A stretch of DNA of 64,000 nt from Mucilaginibacter gossypii (GCF_900100945.1 NZ_FNCG01000023.1:1-64000); one strand, 5' to 3'. Counted from the stretch's first letter, positions 43,507-52,901 are shown. Notes: generated from the letters alone by a model not told the origin. Made by a program: numbers and translations.

Positions 43507-45222
43507 CTATATATTCCCCTTCTTCATCTCGCTCATGGCATAATCGGCGGCCCTTGCCGTAAAGGCCATATAAGTTAGTGACGGATTTTGGCACGAGGTT
43601 GATGTCATGCTGGCGCCGTCGGTAACAAATACGTTTTTAACGCTATGCACCTGGTTCCATTTGTTTAATATCGATGTTTTAGGATCATTCCCCATACGGG
43701 CACCGCCCATTTCATGAATATCAAGCCCCGGTGCTCGTTTATCGGTACTTGCTTTAATGTTAGTAAAGCCCGCGCTGGTGAACATCTCAGTTAACTGCTC
43801 CACATAATCCTTCTTCATCTTCTCGTCGTTATCGTCGTAATCAATGTTCATCTTTAATAACGGCACACCCCAGGCATCTTTTTGCTTGTCATCAAGACTT
43901 ACAAAATTGCTTTCCTTCGGGATGGTTTCGCCCATCATGTGCGAGCCTACACGCCACGGGCCAAGCTCTTTGTTAGCCAGGTTATCTTTCAGACTGCTAC
44001 CTACGCCGTCCCAACTACGCTGCGGGGATCTGTAAGCGCCAAAGCCTGAAGCATAACCGCGTAAAAAGTCGGTTTCTTGTTTGTACACATTCCTGAACCT
44101 TGGGATATACCCCCCGCCGGCAGGGTTACGGCCATCTGTAGTCCATTCCTTTGCACCATCATACTCGGCTCCAATATGGGCCGAATAATTATGGAAAGCT
44201 ACATATTTACCCAGCACACCGCTATCATTGCCCAAACCATTAGGGAAGCGGTGTGATTTAGAATTAAGCAATATCAGGTTGGTATTTAACGCCGCTGCAT
44301 TGACAAATATTACTTTGGCGTAGTAGTCGATAGCTTCTTTGGTATTGGTATCAATAACCCGCACACCGGTAGCTTTACCCAGCTTATCATCATATATAAT
44401 AGATTCCACTACCGAAAATGGCCTTAATGTGGCGTGACCAGATTTTAAAGCCCAGGGGATAGTGGTAGCGTTAGCGCTGAAATAGCCACCAAAGGGGCAG
44501 CCACGCTCACAGATCGTTCTCCTTTGGCATTGTACCCTGCCCTGATCAAGGTGGATTTGATTAGGGGTTGACAGGTGGGCGCAACGAGCGCTGATCACAT
44601 GTCGGTTTTTATACTTACTTTTTACGTGATCTCTGAAATATTCTTCAACAGCATTTAATGGGAATGCGGGTAGGAACTCACCATCCGGCAATTCGGCAAT
44701 GCCATCACGGTTACCCGAAATGCCGGCGAATTTCTCTACATAACTATACCATGGTGCAATATCTTTGTAACGGATAGGCCAGTCTACCGCGAAACCATCG
44801 CGGGCGGGGCCTTCAAAATCAAAATCGCTCCAACGCTGGGTTTGGCGCGCCCAAAGCAGGGATTTACCGCCAACCTGGTATCCGCGGATCCAGTCGAAGG
44901 GTTTATCCTGAATGTATGGGTGCTCTGCATCTTTAACAAAAAAATGCGCGGCGCTTTCTCCAAAAGCATAACAGCGGTTTACAATAGGATTGGCTTCCTG
45001 TACAGCCATCGGCAATTCGCCCCGGTGTTCAAACTCCCAGGGGTACATATTGGTAGTCGGGTAATCCTTAATGTGCTTCACATCGCGGCCACGCTCCAGT
45101 ATCAATGTTTTTAACCCTTTATCTGCAAACTCTTTAGCAGCCCATCCCCCGCTCATGCCCGAACCAATTACTATCGCGTCGAAAGTGCGTTCTTTAACGC
45201 TGTCGATATTTAAATTAGCCAT
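43507..45222 (-). CDS. GMC flavoprotein dehydrogenase with Fe-S motif (second set)
   Basis: A 571-residue paralogue of the protein at 41557. FAD motif VIGSGMSGGWAAKEF (18-32), Cys232, Cys238 and Cys242 with CPFGG after the last (the same C-x5-C-x3-C layout), and catalytic HEMGGARMG (His503) and QNPSLT (Asn546). Like its partner it lacks a signal peptide. It follows the subunit-3 gene at 45226 by 3 bases, so the pair is a clear dehydrogenase module. The two GMC proteins are similar along their whole length but not close copies, suggesting different substrates or an old duplication. Confidence 0.93.
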   Translation of the reverse strand: MANLNIDSVKERTFDAIVIGSGMSGGWAAKEFADKGLKTLILERGRDVKHIKDYPTTNMYPWEFEHRGELPMAVQEANPIVNRCYAFGESAAHFFVKDAEHPYIQDKPFDWIRGYQVGGKSLLWARQTQRWSDFDFEGPARDGFAVDWPIRYKDIAPWYSYVEKFAGISGNRDGIAELPDGEFLPAFPLNAVEEYFRDHVKSKYKNRHVISARCAHLSTPNQIHLDQGRVQCQRRTICERGCPFGGYFSANATTIPWALKSGHATLRPFSVVESIIYDDKLGKATGVRVIDTNTKEAIDYYAKVIFVNAAALNTNLILLNSKSHRFPNGLGNDSGVLGKYVAFHNYSAHIGAEYDGAKEWTTDGRNPAGGGYIPRFRNVYKQETDFLRGYASGFGAYRSPQRSWDGVGSSLKDNLANKELGPWRVGSHMMGETIPKESNFVSLDDKQKDAWGVPLLKMNIDYDDNDEKMKKDYVEQLTEMFTSAGFTNIKASTDKRAPGLDIHEMGGARMGNDPKTSILNKWNQVHSVKNVFVTDGASMTSTSCQNPSLTYMAFTARAADYAMSEMKKGNI

Positions 45223-45225
45223 TAC

Positions 45226-45837
45226 TTATACTGCTTGCTTTTGTTTGTAAGGGAAATGCGCATTGTACCTGCCCGGCACAAGCTCATATACCACCTCTTT
45301 AGTCATAAAATATTTTGAATTGGTATAACCGTTTATGGTTTGCCTTTTTACTATGCTGTAAAACTTCTTAAGCTCGGGCGAATACTTGCCTGCAGGAGGA
45401 GTGGCAGGTGCAGCATCTTTTTTATCACTGTTTTTTCTGGCCGCCTCTTCTTCCGCTTTACCTTCTTTTTCTATATCCAGCAAAAATACTTCGCGGGTTT
45501 TAGTATCAAGCTGGTCAAACGTTTTACTATATAATTTTTGAGATTGATCTGCGAAATGGCCCATGCCAGTTACAAATGCCTGCTGATCTTCCTTTTTATA
45601 GCAGTCATCCACCATCTTCAACACAAATAAATGCAGCTGCAGGTCTTTGGCACCCGGCGTTGTTGTTTTAGGTATAATAGTTTCTGCTACATTGCCTATC
45701 AACTGTTCCTGATCGGCAGTGATATCAATATTTTTGAGTGCAACCTTCGACTTTGCTTTATCCTGCGAACAGGCCGGGAGCAATGCAGCCCCTCCTATTA
45801 TTAAAGCCAGGTTTTTAATGACGGTACGCCGGTCCAT
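45226..45837 (-). CDS. Gluconate 2-dehydrogenase subunit 3-like Tat lipoprotein (second set)
   Basis: A 203-residue protein with Tat signal and lipobox (MDRRTVIKNLALIIGGAALL, PAC). The subunit-3 domain shows LIGNVAETIIPKTTTPGAKD, LHLFVLKMVDDCY and FYSIVKRQTINGYTNSKYF. A charged Lys/Glu/Ala-rich insertion (about 118-145) is absent from the relative at 39415. It is directly upstream of, and 3 bases from, its GMC partner gene; the small subunit would carry the large one out through Tat and anchor it by lipid. Confidence 0.9.
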   Translation of the reverse strand: MDRRTVIKNLALIIGGAALLPACSQDKAKSKVALKNIDITADQEQLIGNVAETIIPKTTTPGAKDLQLHLFVLKMVDDCYKKEDQQAFVTGMGHFADQSQKLYSKTFDQLDTKTREVFLLDIEKEGKAEEEAARKNSDKKDAAPATPPAGKYSPELKKFYSIVKRQTINGYTNSKYFMTKEVVYELVPGRYNAHFPYKQKQAV

Positions 45838-46017
45838 TGTTTAAACTAAATTGTTTTAGCTAAGCCCATTTATCTGCCACAAAACTTTCAACTTACTGAA
45901 CAGGTAACGAGAAAGGCTTAATATGATTTATAATGTGTTCCCAAACTTAATAATTACAATTCAAAATAAAAGGCTGTAAAAATTAAATCTTCACGGGTGT
46001 AAGTTAGTCTTATACTA

Positions 46018-46932
46018 TTAATAGCCCCATTTTTTCATGATTTGTAAATCAATTTTTACACAATCGATTGGGTCTTTGCCCTGGTATGCTTCCTGCTCAA
46101 TAATGAACAACGAGGTGCCGCCTTTTTTTGCCCCAGCCTTTACAATATCCCTAACAGGCAGGATCCCCGCGCCTAAAATAGTACTCTCAGTATCATCGCC
46201 ACCATGAGGCGGTACTTTAATTTCGTCCTTTACGTGCATGGACTGGAAACGGCCGGGATATTTATTGATAAACTCCAACGCCCTGCCACCAGTAGTGTAC
46301 ATGTTGCCGATATCTATTTGCTGGGCCACCAAAGCCGGATCGGTATTTTGGATGATATAATCATAAAGGGTAATATCCCCTACTTTGGTACTGATCTCAA
46401 AGTTGTGGTTATGGTAGCCAAACATCATGGATGATTGCTTGCAAAGCTCACCGCATTTGTTAAACTGCTCCATAGTGCGTTTCAGGGCATCGGTATCTGT
46501 ACGTACCTTTTCATCAAGCCAGGGGCTTATCACAAACTTTTGCCCCATAGTGGCCGCGTCTTCAACAGTATACTTCCAGGCATCGGTAAAATCATTTTTG
46601 GCTGCATCCCAGTGCTGAGGTGTCATTACGGTATGGCCGCTTGGCATTTTAAGGTCAAGATCGGCCAGGATCTTTTTAAATTCTTTGGCGGTATAGCCGT
46701 AAAATTTTCTGTCGATGTAATTTGCATGCTCCACATGTGCATAACCTGCATCAGCTATCTTTTTAAGCGTTCCCTGCGGATCGGCCTTCATGGCATCGCG
46801 TACACTATAAAGCTGCACCCCTACCCGTTTAAGCTTACTATCCGTAGCGGCAAATAAACTATCAGGAAGTAGTGCCGCCCCGGCTACTGCCATTGCGCCG
46901 GTTTTTAAAAATGATCTGCGTGATGTATACAT
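46018..46932 (-). CDS. Tat-exported sugar phosphate isomerase/epimerase-like TIM barrel (paralogue)
   Basis: A 304-residue protein taken from the ATG at 46932, which puts the twin-arginine signal (MYTSRRSFLKTGAMAVAGAA) at the very N-terminus; an upstream TTG at 46959 would overlap the previous stop. It shares motifs with the protein at 31594: VGVQLYSVRDAMKAD, MFGYHNHNFEIS, ALVAQQIDIGNMYTTGG, FQSMHVKDEIK and LFIIEQEAY. It probably performs a lyase or isomerase step on oxidised glycosides in the periplasm. It follows the TolB-like gene by 16 bases. Confidence 0.88.
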   Translation of the reverse strand: MYTSRRSFLKTGAMAVAGAALLPDSLFAATDSKLKRVGVQLYSVRDAMKADPQGTLKKIADAGYAHVEHANYIDRKFYGYTAKEFKKILADLDLKMPSGHTVMTPQHWDAAKNDFTDAWKYTVEDAATMGQKFVISPWLDEKVRTDTDALKRTMEQFNKCGELCKQSSMMFGYHNHNFEISTKVGDITLYDYIIQNTDPALVAQQIDIGNMYTTGGRALEFINKYPGRFQSMHVKDEIKVPPHGGDDTESTILGAGILPVRDIVKAGAKKGGTSLFIIEQEAYQGKDPIDCVKIDLQIMKKWGY

Positions 46933-46948
46933 GGTTATATGTTTAAGG

Positions 46949-48478
46949 TTATTTTGCAATAGGAAATACAGGAAACAATAAATCAGAATTACTTACAAAT
47001 GCCAGGTGCTTGCTATCCGGCGCCCATGACGGGGTATTGATAGTACCCTGACCGCCGTATAAATAAGCTACCACTTTTGAAGGGCCTCCGCCTACCGGCA
47101 TCAGCCTTAAATAGACATGCTTATAAAAAGGATGGTCGCCGGGGGATACTTCGTTTTTCAGGAAGGTAATATAAACTATCCATTTACCATCCGGCGAAAT
47201 ATGCGGGAACCAGTTGTTATAATCATCATTAGTAAGCTGGGTTTGTTCACTACCATCGGCTTTCATGCGCCAAACCTGCATCAGGCCGCTGCGCACCGAA
47301 TTAAAGTAGATGTATTTTCCATCGGGCGAATATTCGGGGCCATCATCCAAACCGGGCGTGTTGGTAAGGCGCTCTTCGGGACCACCAGCGGCGGGGATGC
47401 GGTAAACGTCAAATTCCTTATTGCGCTCACCGCAAAAAACGATGTACTTTTTATCAGGCGACCAGCCATGCATATAACTTGCGCCGTGCCCGGTTTGGGT
47501 TACCCGTGTAGCCTCGCCACCGGCCGAAGAAACTGTGTATCCTATTGATGGGCCACCATCGCCGCTGCTGATAGCCAGCATTTTGCCATCGAAGGAAAGC
47601 ACATGGTCGTTATTATTATTTTTAGCGATGCCGGTATTGAGTACCGTTGGTGTATGCGATTTAAGATCGAATTTATACAATGAGCCTTCGCTGTTATAAA
47701 TGAGTGATTTGCCATCAAGCGTCCAGTTTGGTGCCTGAAGTGATTTTGGTGATTGATAAACCACCGTGGCATTCTGACTTTCAAGGTCAAGCAACTCAAT
47801 GGCGCTGCCTAAATATTGTTTATAAGGAATCAATGAGGCCGGTGCGGGTGTAACTATACGTACGTTATTGAATACAGCTTTCTCGGTAACATCCGCATTG
47901 TGCGAGCAGATGAAAATGCCTACATAAACGTCGTCGCCCAGGTCAAGACCGGTTACTTCCTCGCTCACAAAGAGATCGCCTTTGCGGGCTACCGACATGG
48001 TATAGGTATTACCTTTGCGTTCCAACTGGATCACATCGGCCGCAGTGATGGATGCCTTCTTTTCTTCGGTAATGCCGCTTACCGTTTTACGGTATTGCAA
48101 CGAGGTTAAGCCATCTCCATGCACAACGGCATTGATATGTTTTGAATTTGAATCAAGCGTGGTGCGAACCATTAGTCCAACCTTGCGATGCGCTTCAAAA
48201 CCTTTGCCTATAAATGCGGCGTTGGTGCGAAGAATGAAATCGCCTTTCATTTTCTTCCACACAAAGTGAAAATCATCATGCGTAGCCCAGATATTCTGGC
48301 CCGAACCAATAAGCGTATATTGCTGTAATTTAGCGTCATATACACCGCTGCCCTGATGCTTGACCGTACCAACATCGGTTTGGCCTTCAAATATTCCTAC
48401 GTCCTGAGCACTAACCCGGGCAGAAAACAAGGCAATGCAAGCTATGCATAACACAACATTTAATATTTTACAGCGCAT
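46949..48478 (-). CDS. Exported TolB-like WD40-type propeller protein with DUF1349-like domain
   Basis: A 509-residue protein with a Sec signal (about 1-24, ARVSAQ). An N-terminal beta-sandwich (about 28-210, WKKMKGDFILRTNAAFIGKG and YVGIFICSHNADVTEKAVFN) resembles DUF1349/laminin-G folds. A six-bladed PD40 (TolB-type) propeller follows, with repeats such as WSPDKKYIVFCGERNKEFDV, YSPDGKYIYFNSVRSGLMQV and WAPDSKHLAFVSNSDLL. This looks like a sugar- or glycan-binding periplasmic protein. It is the first gene of the locus in the transcription direction, so the promoter should lie in 48479-48659; the role is not known. Confidence 0.8.
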   Translation of the reverse strand: MRCKILNVVLCIACIALFSARVSAQDVGIFEGQTDVGTVKHQGSGVYDAKLQQYTLIGSGQNIWATHDDFHFVWKKMKGDFILRTNAAFIGKGFEAHRKVGLMVRTTLDSNSKHINAVVHGDGLTSLQYRKTVSGITEEKKASITAADVIQLERKGNTYTMSVARKGDLFVSEEVTGLDLGDDVYVGIFICSHNADVTEKAVFNNVRIVTPAPASLIPYKQYLGSAIELLDLESQNATVVYQSPKSLQAPNWTLDGKSLIYNSEGSLYKFDLKSHTPTVLNTGIAKNNNNDHVLSFDGKMLAISSGDGGPSIGYTVSSAGGEATRVTQTGHGASYMHGWSPDKKYIVFCGERNKEFDVYRIPAAGGPEERLTNTPGLDDGPEYSPDGKYIYFNSVRSGLMQVWRMKADGSEQTQLTNDDYNNWFPHISPDGKWIVYITFLKNEVSPGDHPFYKHVYLRLMPVGGGPSKVVAYLYGGQGTINTPSWAPDSKHLAFVSNSDLLFPVFPIAK

Positions 48479-48659
48479 TGGTTTGGTGTTTAGTGTACAC
48501 TATAATCGGTTCACTAAGGTATATAATCAATTCGCTATTAAGATAGTACTATTTTAACAATTCTCCACATTTTTGATATATAGCCAGATTTTTACAAAGT
48601 GTAATTTTAACACGGAGAGGAGGTTAAAACAGGACGCTGTTGTTATTGGTATTGTCACA

Positions 48660-48783
48660 TTGCCGTTGTTGGTGTTGTCACCAACAACCACCAGATAGGT
48701 TAACGCGTCGGATGACATAGAGCGGAGATCACCAGTTGAATTGCACAGCGCATAGTTGTTGGTGACAACACCAACAACGGCAA
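48660..48783. repeat. MITE-like element with 29-base perfect inverted ends
   Basis: Ends 48660-48688 and 48755-48783 are exact reverse complements over 29 bases. Each end is itself a hairpin (GTTGTTGGTG with CACCAACAAC). The 66-base core has no frame. It lies directly before the AATTCCCTCCC element copy 2, in the 570-base gap 48479-49048 upstream of the sugar locus. Confidence 0.8.
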
Positions 48784-48792
48784 AAGTTTTTC

Positions 48793-48919
48793 AATTCCCT
48801 CCCCTGGGAGGGGTGTGGTAGGAAATGTGTAATGGCAGGGAGGGGTTCATCTGCTATTTCCGGTATAGGCAAAGCGATGAAACCCCTCCCTACACCCTCC
48901 CAGGGGAGGGAATCGCACA
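48793..48919. repeat. AATTCCCTCCC palindromic repeat, copy 2
   Basis: A 127 bp element closely similar to 23665-23789: the same outer arms, the inner GGGAGGGGTT and AACCCCTCCC, and the same end GGGAATCGCACA. It is preceded, as in copy 1, by a GTTGTTGGTG hairpin. Confidence 0.85.
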
Positions 48920-48995
48920 ATCCAACGCCTTTTCTTCTTTCCACAAGATGACGATGACAATACTAACAGCAGCCAAAGTGGCGGCAAACCAAACA

Positions 48996-49030
48996 AAAAG
49001 GCCACAGCACTTATCTTGCTATGGCCTTTT
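48996..49030 (-). terminator. Terminator after the desaturase gene
   Basis: On the minus strand AAAAGGCCATAGCA pairs with TGCTGTGGCCTTTT, one wobble pair and a 7-base loop, followed by TTG. It starts 19 bases past the stop codon at 49049. Confidence 0.75.
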
Positions 49031-49048
49031 AATGTATTTAATAACAGC

Positions 49049-50119
49049 TTATTCCGCCGCTACCAATATTTCAGCAACTGGTATAGCCGCTGGCGATACT
49101 ACCGGTCCCGGCGTACAATATTCCTTCAAAAAATCAGCTTTTGAATCGCGGTATGAGCTTACAGCTCCCAGCATACTCATCATTTTAATATAACACCAGG
49201 CCAAATCAAACTGATATGGCTTAAAGCCAGAGCGGGCGCTTTTAGGATATAAATGGTGGTTGTTATGCCACTCACCTGCTACATAACCCGGCCACAACTG
49301 ATTGATTGACATATCCTCGCGGTTATGGTCGATACCTTCACGGCGCATATCTTTTCCTTTTCCATGACCTTCGTAGTTAAATGTACGTACACCAACTGCC
49401 CAAATGCCGGCAGAGCCAAATACAGCACAAGCTAATGCCGGTCCGCCTAAAAGGTAGAAAGCTGTAAACCAAAAGCCCCAGTTCAGTATAATACCAATTA
49501 TGGTTCGGGTTGGATTAGCCAGGGTGCCCCATTTTTGATACTGCTTGTAAGTATTTGTATTTACCCCCGTGTGTTTCATCAGGTTAACACATTTTTTGTA
49601 AGTGACTTCGTCCATGTTTCGTGCTATGGGCTGATGATTAACATCTGCTAAAAAGCAATACATAAAACCACCTTGTGCATTGTAAGGATCGCCCGGCTGA
49701 TCAGATAAAGCGTGGTGCACATGGTGCGATACTGCGTAGATTTCTTCAGGGATGATCTTCAATGTAAGGTTCTGGGTAAAAAAACGCCAGAATTTATTTT
49801 TAAAGGTGTAAGCTCCGTGAGTGCAATACCGGTGGTGCCAGATTGTACCATGGGTGCCCATAATAATCATACTGTATACGAAGGCAACAATAAGCCCGGT
49901 GATACTGAAATATTTAAAGATGAACAGCCCCAGGAACGGCACTAAAGCCAGCACCAGCGACCAGCTTAAAAACGAAAGCCAGTTTTTTTTATCCCTGAAT
50001 ACATTTAGCCGTTTAAAAAATTCTTTTACAATTTGTGTGTTAGTAGGTTTTGAGAGGTTGCCAAGCCCATCTGTCCAACCATATGCAGGTGGTTCGAGCA
50101 CAGTGTTTAAAAATGCCAT
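49049..50119 (-). CDS. Membrane acyl-CoA/fatty-acid desaturase
   Basis: A 356-residue integral membrane protein with four main spans and the three histidine boxes of the desaturase family: HHRYCTH (about 98-104), HHVHH, and WHNNHH near the C-terminal third. The boxes hold the di-iron centre that introduces a double bond (delta-9 type expected) into membrane fatty acids. It is monocistronic, with a terminator after it. Its 258-base upstream gap (50120-50377) is AT-rich with no gene seen. Confidence 0.9.
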   Translation of the reverse strand: MAFLNTVLEPPAYGWTDGLGNLSKPTNTQIVKEFFKRLNVFRDKKNWLSFLSWSLVLALVPFLGLFIFKYFSITGLIVAFVYSMIIMGTHGTIWHHRYCTHGAYTFKNKFWRFFTQNLTLKIIPEEIYAVSHHVHHALSDQPGDPYNAQGGFMYCFLADVNHQPIARNMDEVTYKKCVNLMKHTGVNTNTYKQYQKWGTLANPTRTIIGIILNWGFWFTAFYLLGGPALACAVFGSAGIWAVGVRTFNYEGHGKGKDMRREGIDHNREDMSINQLWPGYVAGEWHNNHHLYPKSARSGFKPYQFDLAWCYIKMMSMLGAVSSYRDSKADFLKEYCTPGPVVSPAAIPVAEILVAAE

Positions 50120-50377
50120 TAAGTGTTTGGGAGATTAGTTTAAAATTGTCGGAGAATTGTTATAAATTGTCACAATATAGTAAAAAGTACCTACTGCTTA
50201 TACGTAACAACGGGATAAATAGATTTAAATTACCCAACAAATGATTAAAACTTTTTCAAAATAATTAAATTTCTTTATAAGAAATTATAAAAGTTAATAT
50301 CAGCTACATATTACTTAATAAGCATTAATCGTATAGCAGACCATTAATTTAAAATAGGAATAATTTTTGAGGAAAGT

Positions 50378-52282
50378 TTAATCCGTTACCAAGGGAAGAC
50401 TAAAACTGAAGGTACTGCCCCTGTTCAATTCTGAATTTACCCAAAGCCTGCCGCCGTTAAACTCAATAAGCTCCTTGCATAAAAACAAACCAATGCCGGT
50501 GCCTTTCTCGCCGGAAGTACCTGTTGCTGTATATTTCGTATTAAGGCTAAATAACTTGCCAAGTTTTTCTGCAGGAATACCGTTGCCGGTATCGTTAACA
50601 CTGATCACCACCATACCTTCATCAACGGTGCTTAGCAAACTAATAATACCGTAATTGCCCGTAAACTTAATAGCATTACTAACCAGGTTACTTAAAACTA
50701 CTTTTACATGCCTTTCATCGGCCTGTACACACATCCCGGGTAAAGCCATGTTTTCAAACCTGATATTTTTTTGCTGAAAAAGGTAACTAAAAATCCTCCC
50801 GATTTCATTGCCAATTAAATAAATATCGACTGCTGATGCTTCAAGATTAACGCCTTTGATTTGGCTGCCCGCCCATTCAAGCAGGTTTGAAAGGGTTAAT
50901 TCGGCACCCTGTACTACCGGCTCTATTTCCTTCATCAGGTCCTGAACTTCATCATCGCTTAAAACACGGGTGTTGTATAAACGTAATATAGAATTCAGAT
51001 TAGCAAGCGGTGTACGCAGGTCATGCCCTATTACAGCCAGTAACTTATCTTTAAGATTATTAATATTTGCCAGGTTTGCCGATTGGTCTTCTATCAGTTC
51101 TTTTTGAATTAATAAGGCTTTATGCTGCTTGCGCATCCGGTTATTTAAAACCCGCTTTTGTTTATAAAGGTAATAGGTAACCGACAAAGCCAATATTACA
51201 ACCAGCAATGAAATAAGCAGTGTAATGATTATAACCTTTTGCAAATGAATTTTTTCGCGGTATTGCCCTGCCTTTTCCTCAACCGCGGCAATAGCATTAA
51301 GACGGCTGTTGAGCTCAAAATAACTCTGTATGAGCTCGGTACTTTTACGCTTATTGGCAGCGCTAACGCTATCGAGCGCCTGGGTGTACTTTTTCTGATA
51401 GACTAACGACTGTACCATATCATGCTTTTGCTCAAAGCTGTAGGCCATGGTTTTATAAGCCGACGAAATGCCATCCATAACACCGATGCTATCGGATAAA
51501 TCCGCGCCTTTTTTTGCAAGGTCAACGGCTTTGTCAAACTGGTTTAACGAATTGTAAATAACAGCACGTTCAATAAATGAGATAGCCCTTAAACGCTTAT
51601 TATTAACAATATAACTCATTTGCAGGGCAGTGTCTGAATAAGCGACCGCCTGTTGATACTGCCCTTTTAACCGATAAGCATTAGCCAGCCGGCTATATAA
51701 TATACATATCGCGGGCTGGTCATTTACCGTACGGCTAAGCTGCATGGCAAGTTTGGCAAGAGCAATGCCTTTATCATATTGTTTAAGCCTGGCGTAAACA
51801 AATGAACGCTCGTTATAAACTTCGGCAAGCATTTTAGGATCATGACCGGCAAACCGGGCCGCGATGTCTAAATTTTTTATAGCCTTGCTATAGTTTTGCA
51901 AATCTGTATAAGCCCTGCCGATAGAACTATAACAGTGGGCCAGTAACAGCGGCTTGTTTTTGGGCAGATAATTTAAAGCCGAATTAAAATAAAACAAACT
52001 GATAGGATAGTATGACTGCGACCAGTACACATGCCCTAAATTTAAAAAAGCGGCGCCCGTACCTTCATTATATTTTATTTTTTCCGAAAGCAGCAAGGCA
52101 TGTTCAGCACTTACCCTTGCCTCGTAGGGAGCACTAACATAGGTTTCCTCAACCAATTTGTTAAGGCTGTCGATGGTTTTGATTAGTGACGGCGATTTTT
52201 CCGGCTCAATTCCGCTTGTTTTTTGCGCATAAACAGTACTATGCATTAATAACAGCAATAATAAACCAAGGGGCCTTGTCAT
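50378..52282 (-). CDS. TPR-sensor histidine kinase
   Basis: A 634-residue kinase with a signal peptide (about 1-19, VYAQ). Six or so tetratricopeptide repeats (about 35-315: NEGTGAAFLNLGHVYWSQSY, AHCYSSIGRAYTDLQNYSKA and so on) form a periplasmic sensor. A span near 348-368 (VIIITLLISLLVVILALSVT) follows. The phosphoacceptor is in KLLAVIGHDLRTPLANL and the HATPase domain has LSNLVSNAIKFTG, VNDTGNGI and GTGIGLFLC. No receiver is encoded alongside, so its partner is elsewhere. The TPR form is common in Bacteroidota. Confidence 0.92.
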   Translation of the reverse strand: MTRPLGLLLLLLMHSTVYAQKTSGIEPEKSPSLIKTIDSLNKLVEETYVSAPYEARVSAEHALLLSEKIKYNEGTGAAFLNLGHVYWSQSYYPISLFYFNSALNYLPKNKPLLLAHCYSSIGRAYTDLQNYSKAIKNLDIAARFAGHDPKMLAEVYNERSFVYARLKQYDKGIALAKLAMQLSRTVNDQPAICILYSRLANAYRLKGQYQQAVAYSDTALQMSYIVNNKRLRAISFIERAVIYNSLNQFDKAVDLAKKGADLSDSIGVMDGISSAYKTMAYSFEQKHDMVQSLVYQKKYTQALDSVSAANKRKSTELIQSYFELNSRLNAIAAVEEKAGQYREKIHLQKVIIITLLISLLVVILALSVTYYLYKQKRVLNNRMRKQHKALLIQKELIEDQSANLANINNLKDKLLAVIGHDLRTPLANLNSILRLYNTRVLSDDEVQDLMKEIEPVVQGAELTLSNLLEWAGSQIKGVNLEASAVDIYLIGNEIGRIFSYLFQQKNIRFENMALPGMCVQADERHVKVVLSNLVSNAIKFTGNYGIISLLSTVDEGMVVISVNDTGNGIPAEKLGKLFSLNTKYTATGTSGEKGTGIGLFLCKELIEFNGGRLWVNSELNRGSTFSFSLPLVTD

Positions 52283-52334
52283 TCGCTAACAGTTTCAGAC
52301 TGCAATCTAACAATAAACTTAATATAGGCAATAG

Positions 52335-52901
52335 CTATCCGGCAACAATGCACCGCTCGCCCTGCAGCAGTTCAATACAATTCTCGTAGTTATCGGGCAT
52401 TTGAATTTGTTCAACCTCTTTCATATAACTCTGCTTAATCTCTTTACGGCGGCGGGCTTCAATAAAACGCCTTACCTGTTCCCGGTTTTCCAAAACCAGG
52501 CCGGGCACTTTGGCCGGCTTGTTAAAATCATCTTTAGCTACCATAGTAAAATAGCTGGTGTTGGTATGTTTTACCGAATGGTTTTTGATATTTTCAGATA
52601 TCACCCGGATCCCTACCACCAGCGAAGTATTGCCTACATAGTTTACCGATGCCATGAGCGATACCAGTTCCCCTACTTCCACGGGCTGCAAAAAATCCAC
52701 AGTGTCGATAGATGCTGTTACACAATAATTACCGGCGTGTTTGGCGGCACATACATAGGCTACTTTGTCCATGAGCGAAAGCAAGATCCCTCCATGGATC
52801 TTTCCGCCAAAATTGGAATACGAAGGGATCATCAGTTCGGTAATGGTGGCCTGCGAAAATGCCACGCTTTTATAGCCGTCTATATCGGGTAAGGGGTTCA
52901 T
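52335..52901 (-). CDS. Acyl-CoA thioesterase (hotdog fold, YciA-like)
   Basis: A 188-residue protein of single hotdog domain. GGKIHGGILLSLMDKVAYVC contains the conserved catalytic-type Asp, and TASIDTVDFLQPVEVGELVS and GNTSLVVGIRVISEN fit the acyl-CoA thioesterase family. It cleaves acyl-CoA to free acid and CoA in the cytosol. A helical, charged tail (about 140-188) extends past the usual domain. The gene ends 52 bases before the kinase gene on the same strand. Confidence 0.9.
   Translation of the reverse strand: MNPLPDIDGYKSVAFSQATITELMIPSYSNFGGKIHGGILLSLMDKVAYVCAAKHAGNYCVTASIDTVDFLQPVEVGELVSLMASVNYVGNTSLVVGIRVISENIKNHSVKHTNTSYFTMVAKDDFNKPAKVPGLVLENREQVRRFIEARRRKEIKQSYMKEVEQIQMPDNYENCIELLQGERCIVAG

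Noticed and set aside
30805..48478. Classical SusC/SusD polysaccharide utilisation locus
   Set aside because: No SusC- or SusD-like gene is present in this stretch; uptake seems to rely on MFS carriers.
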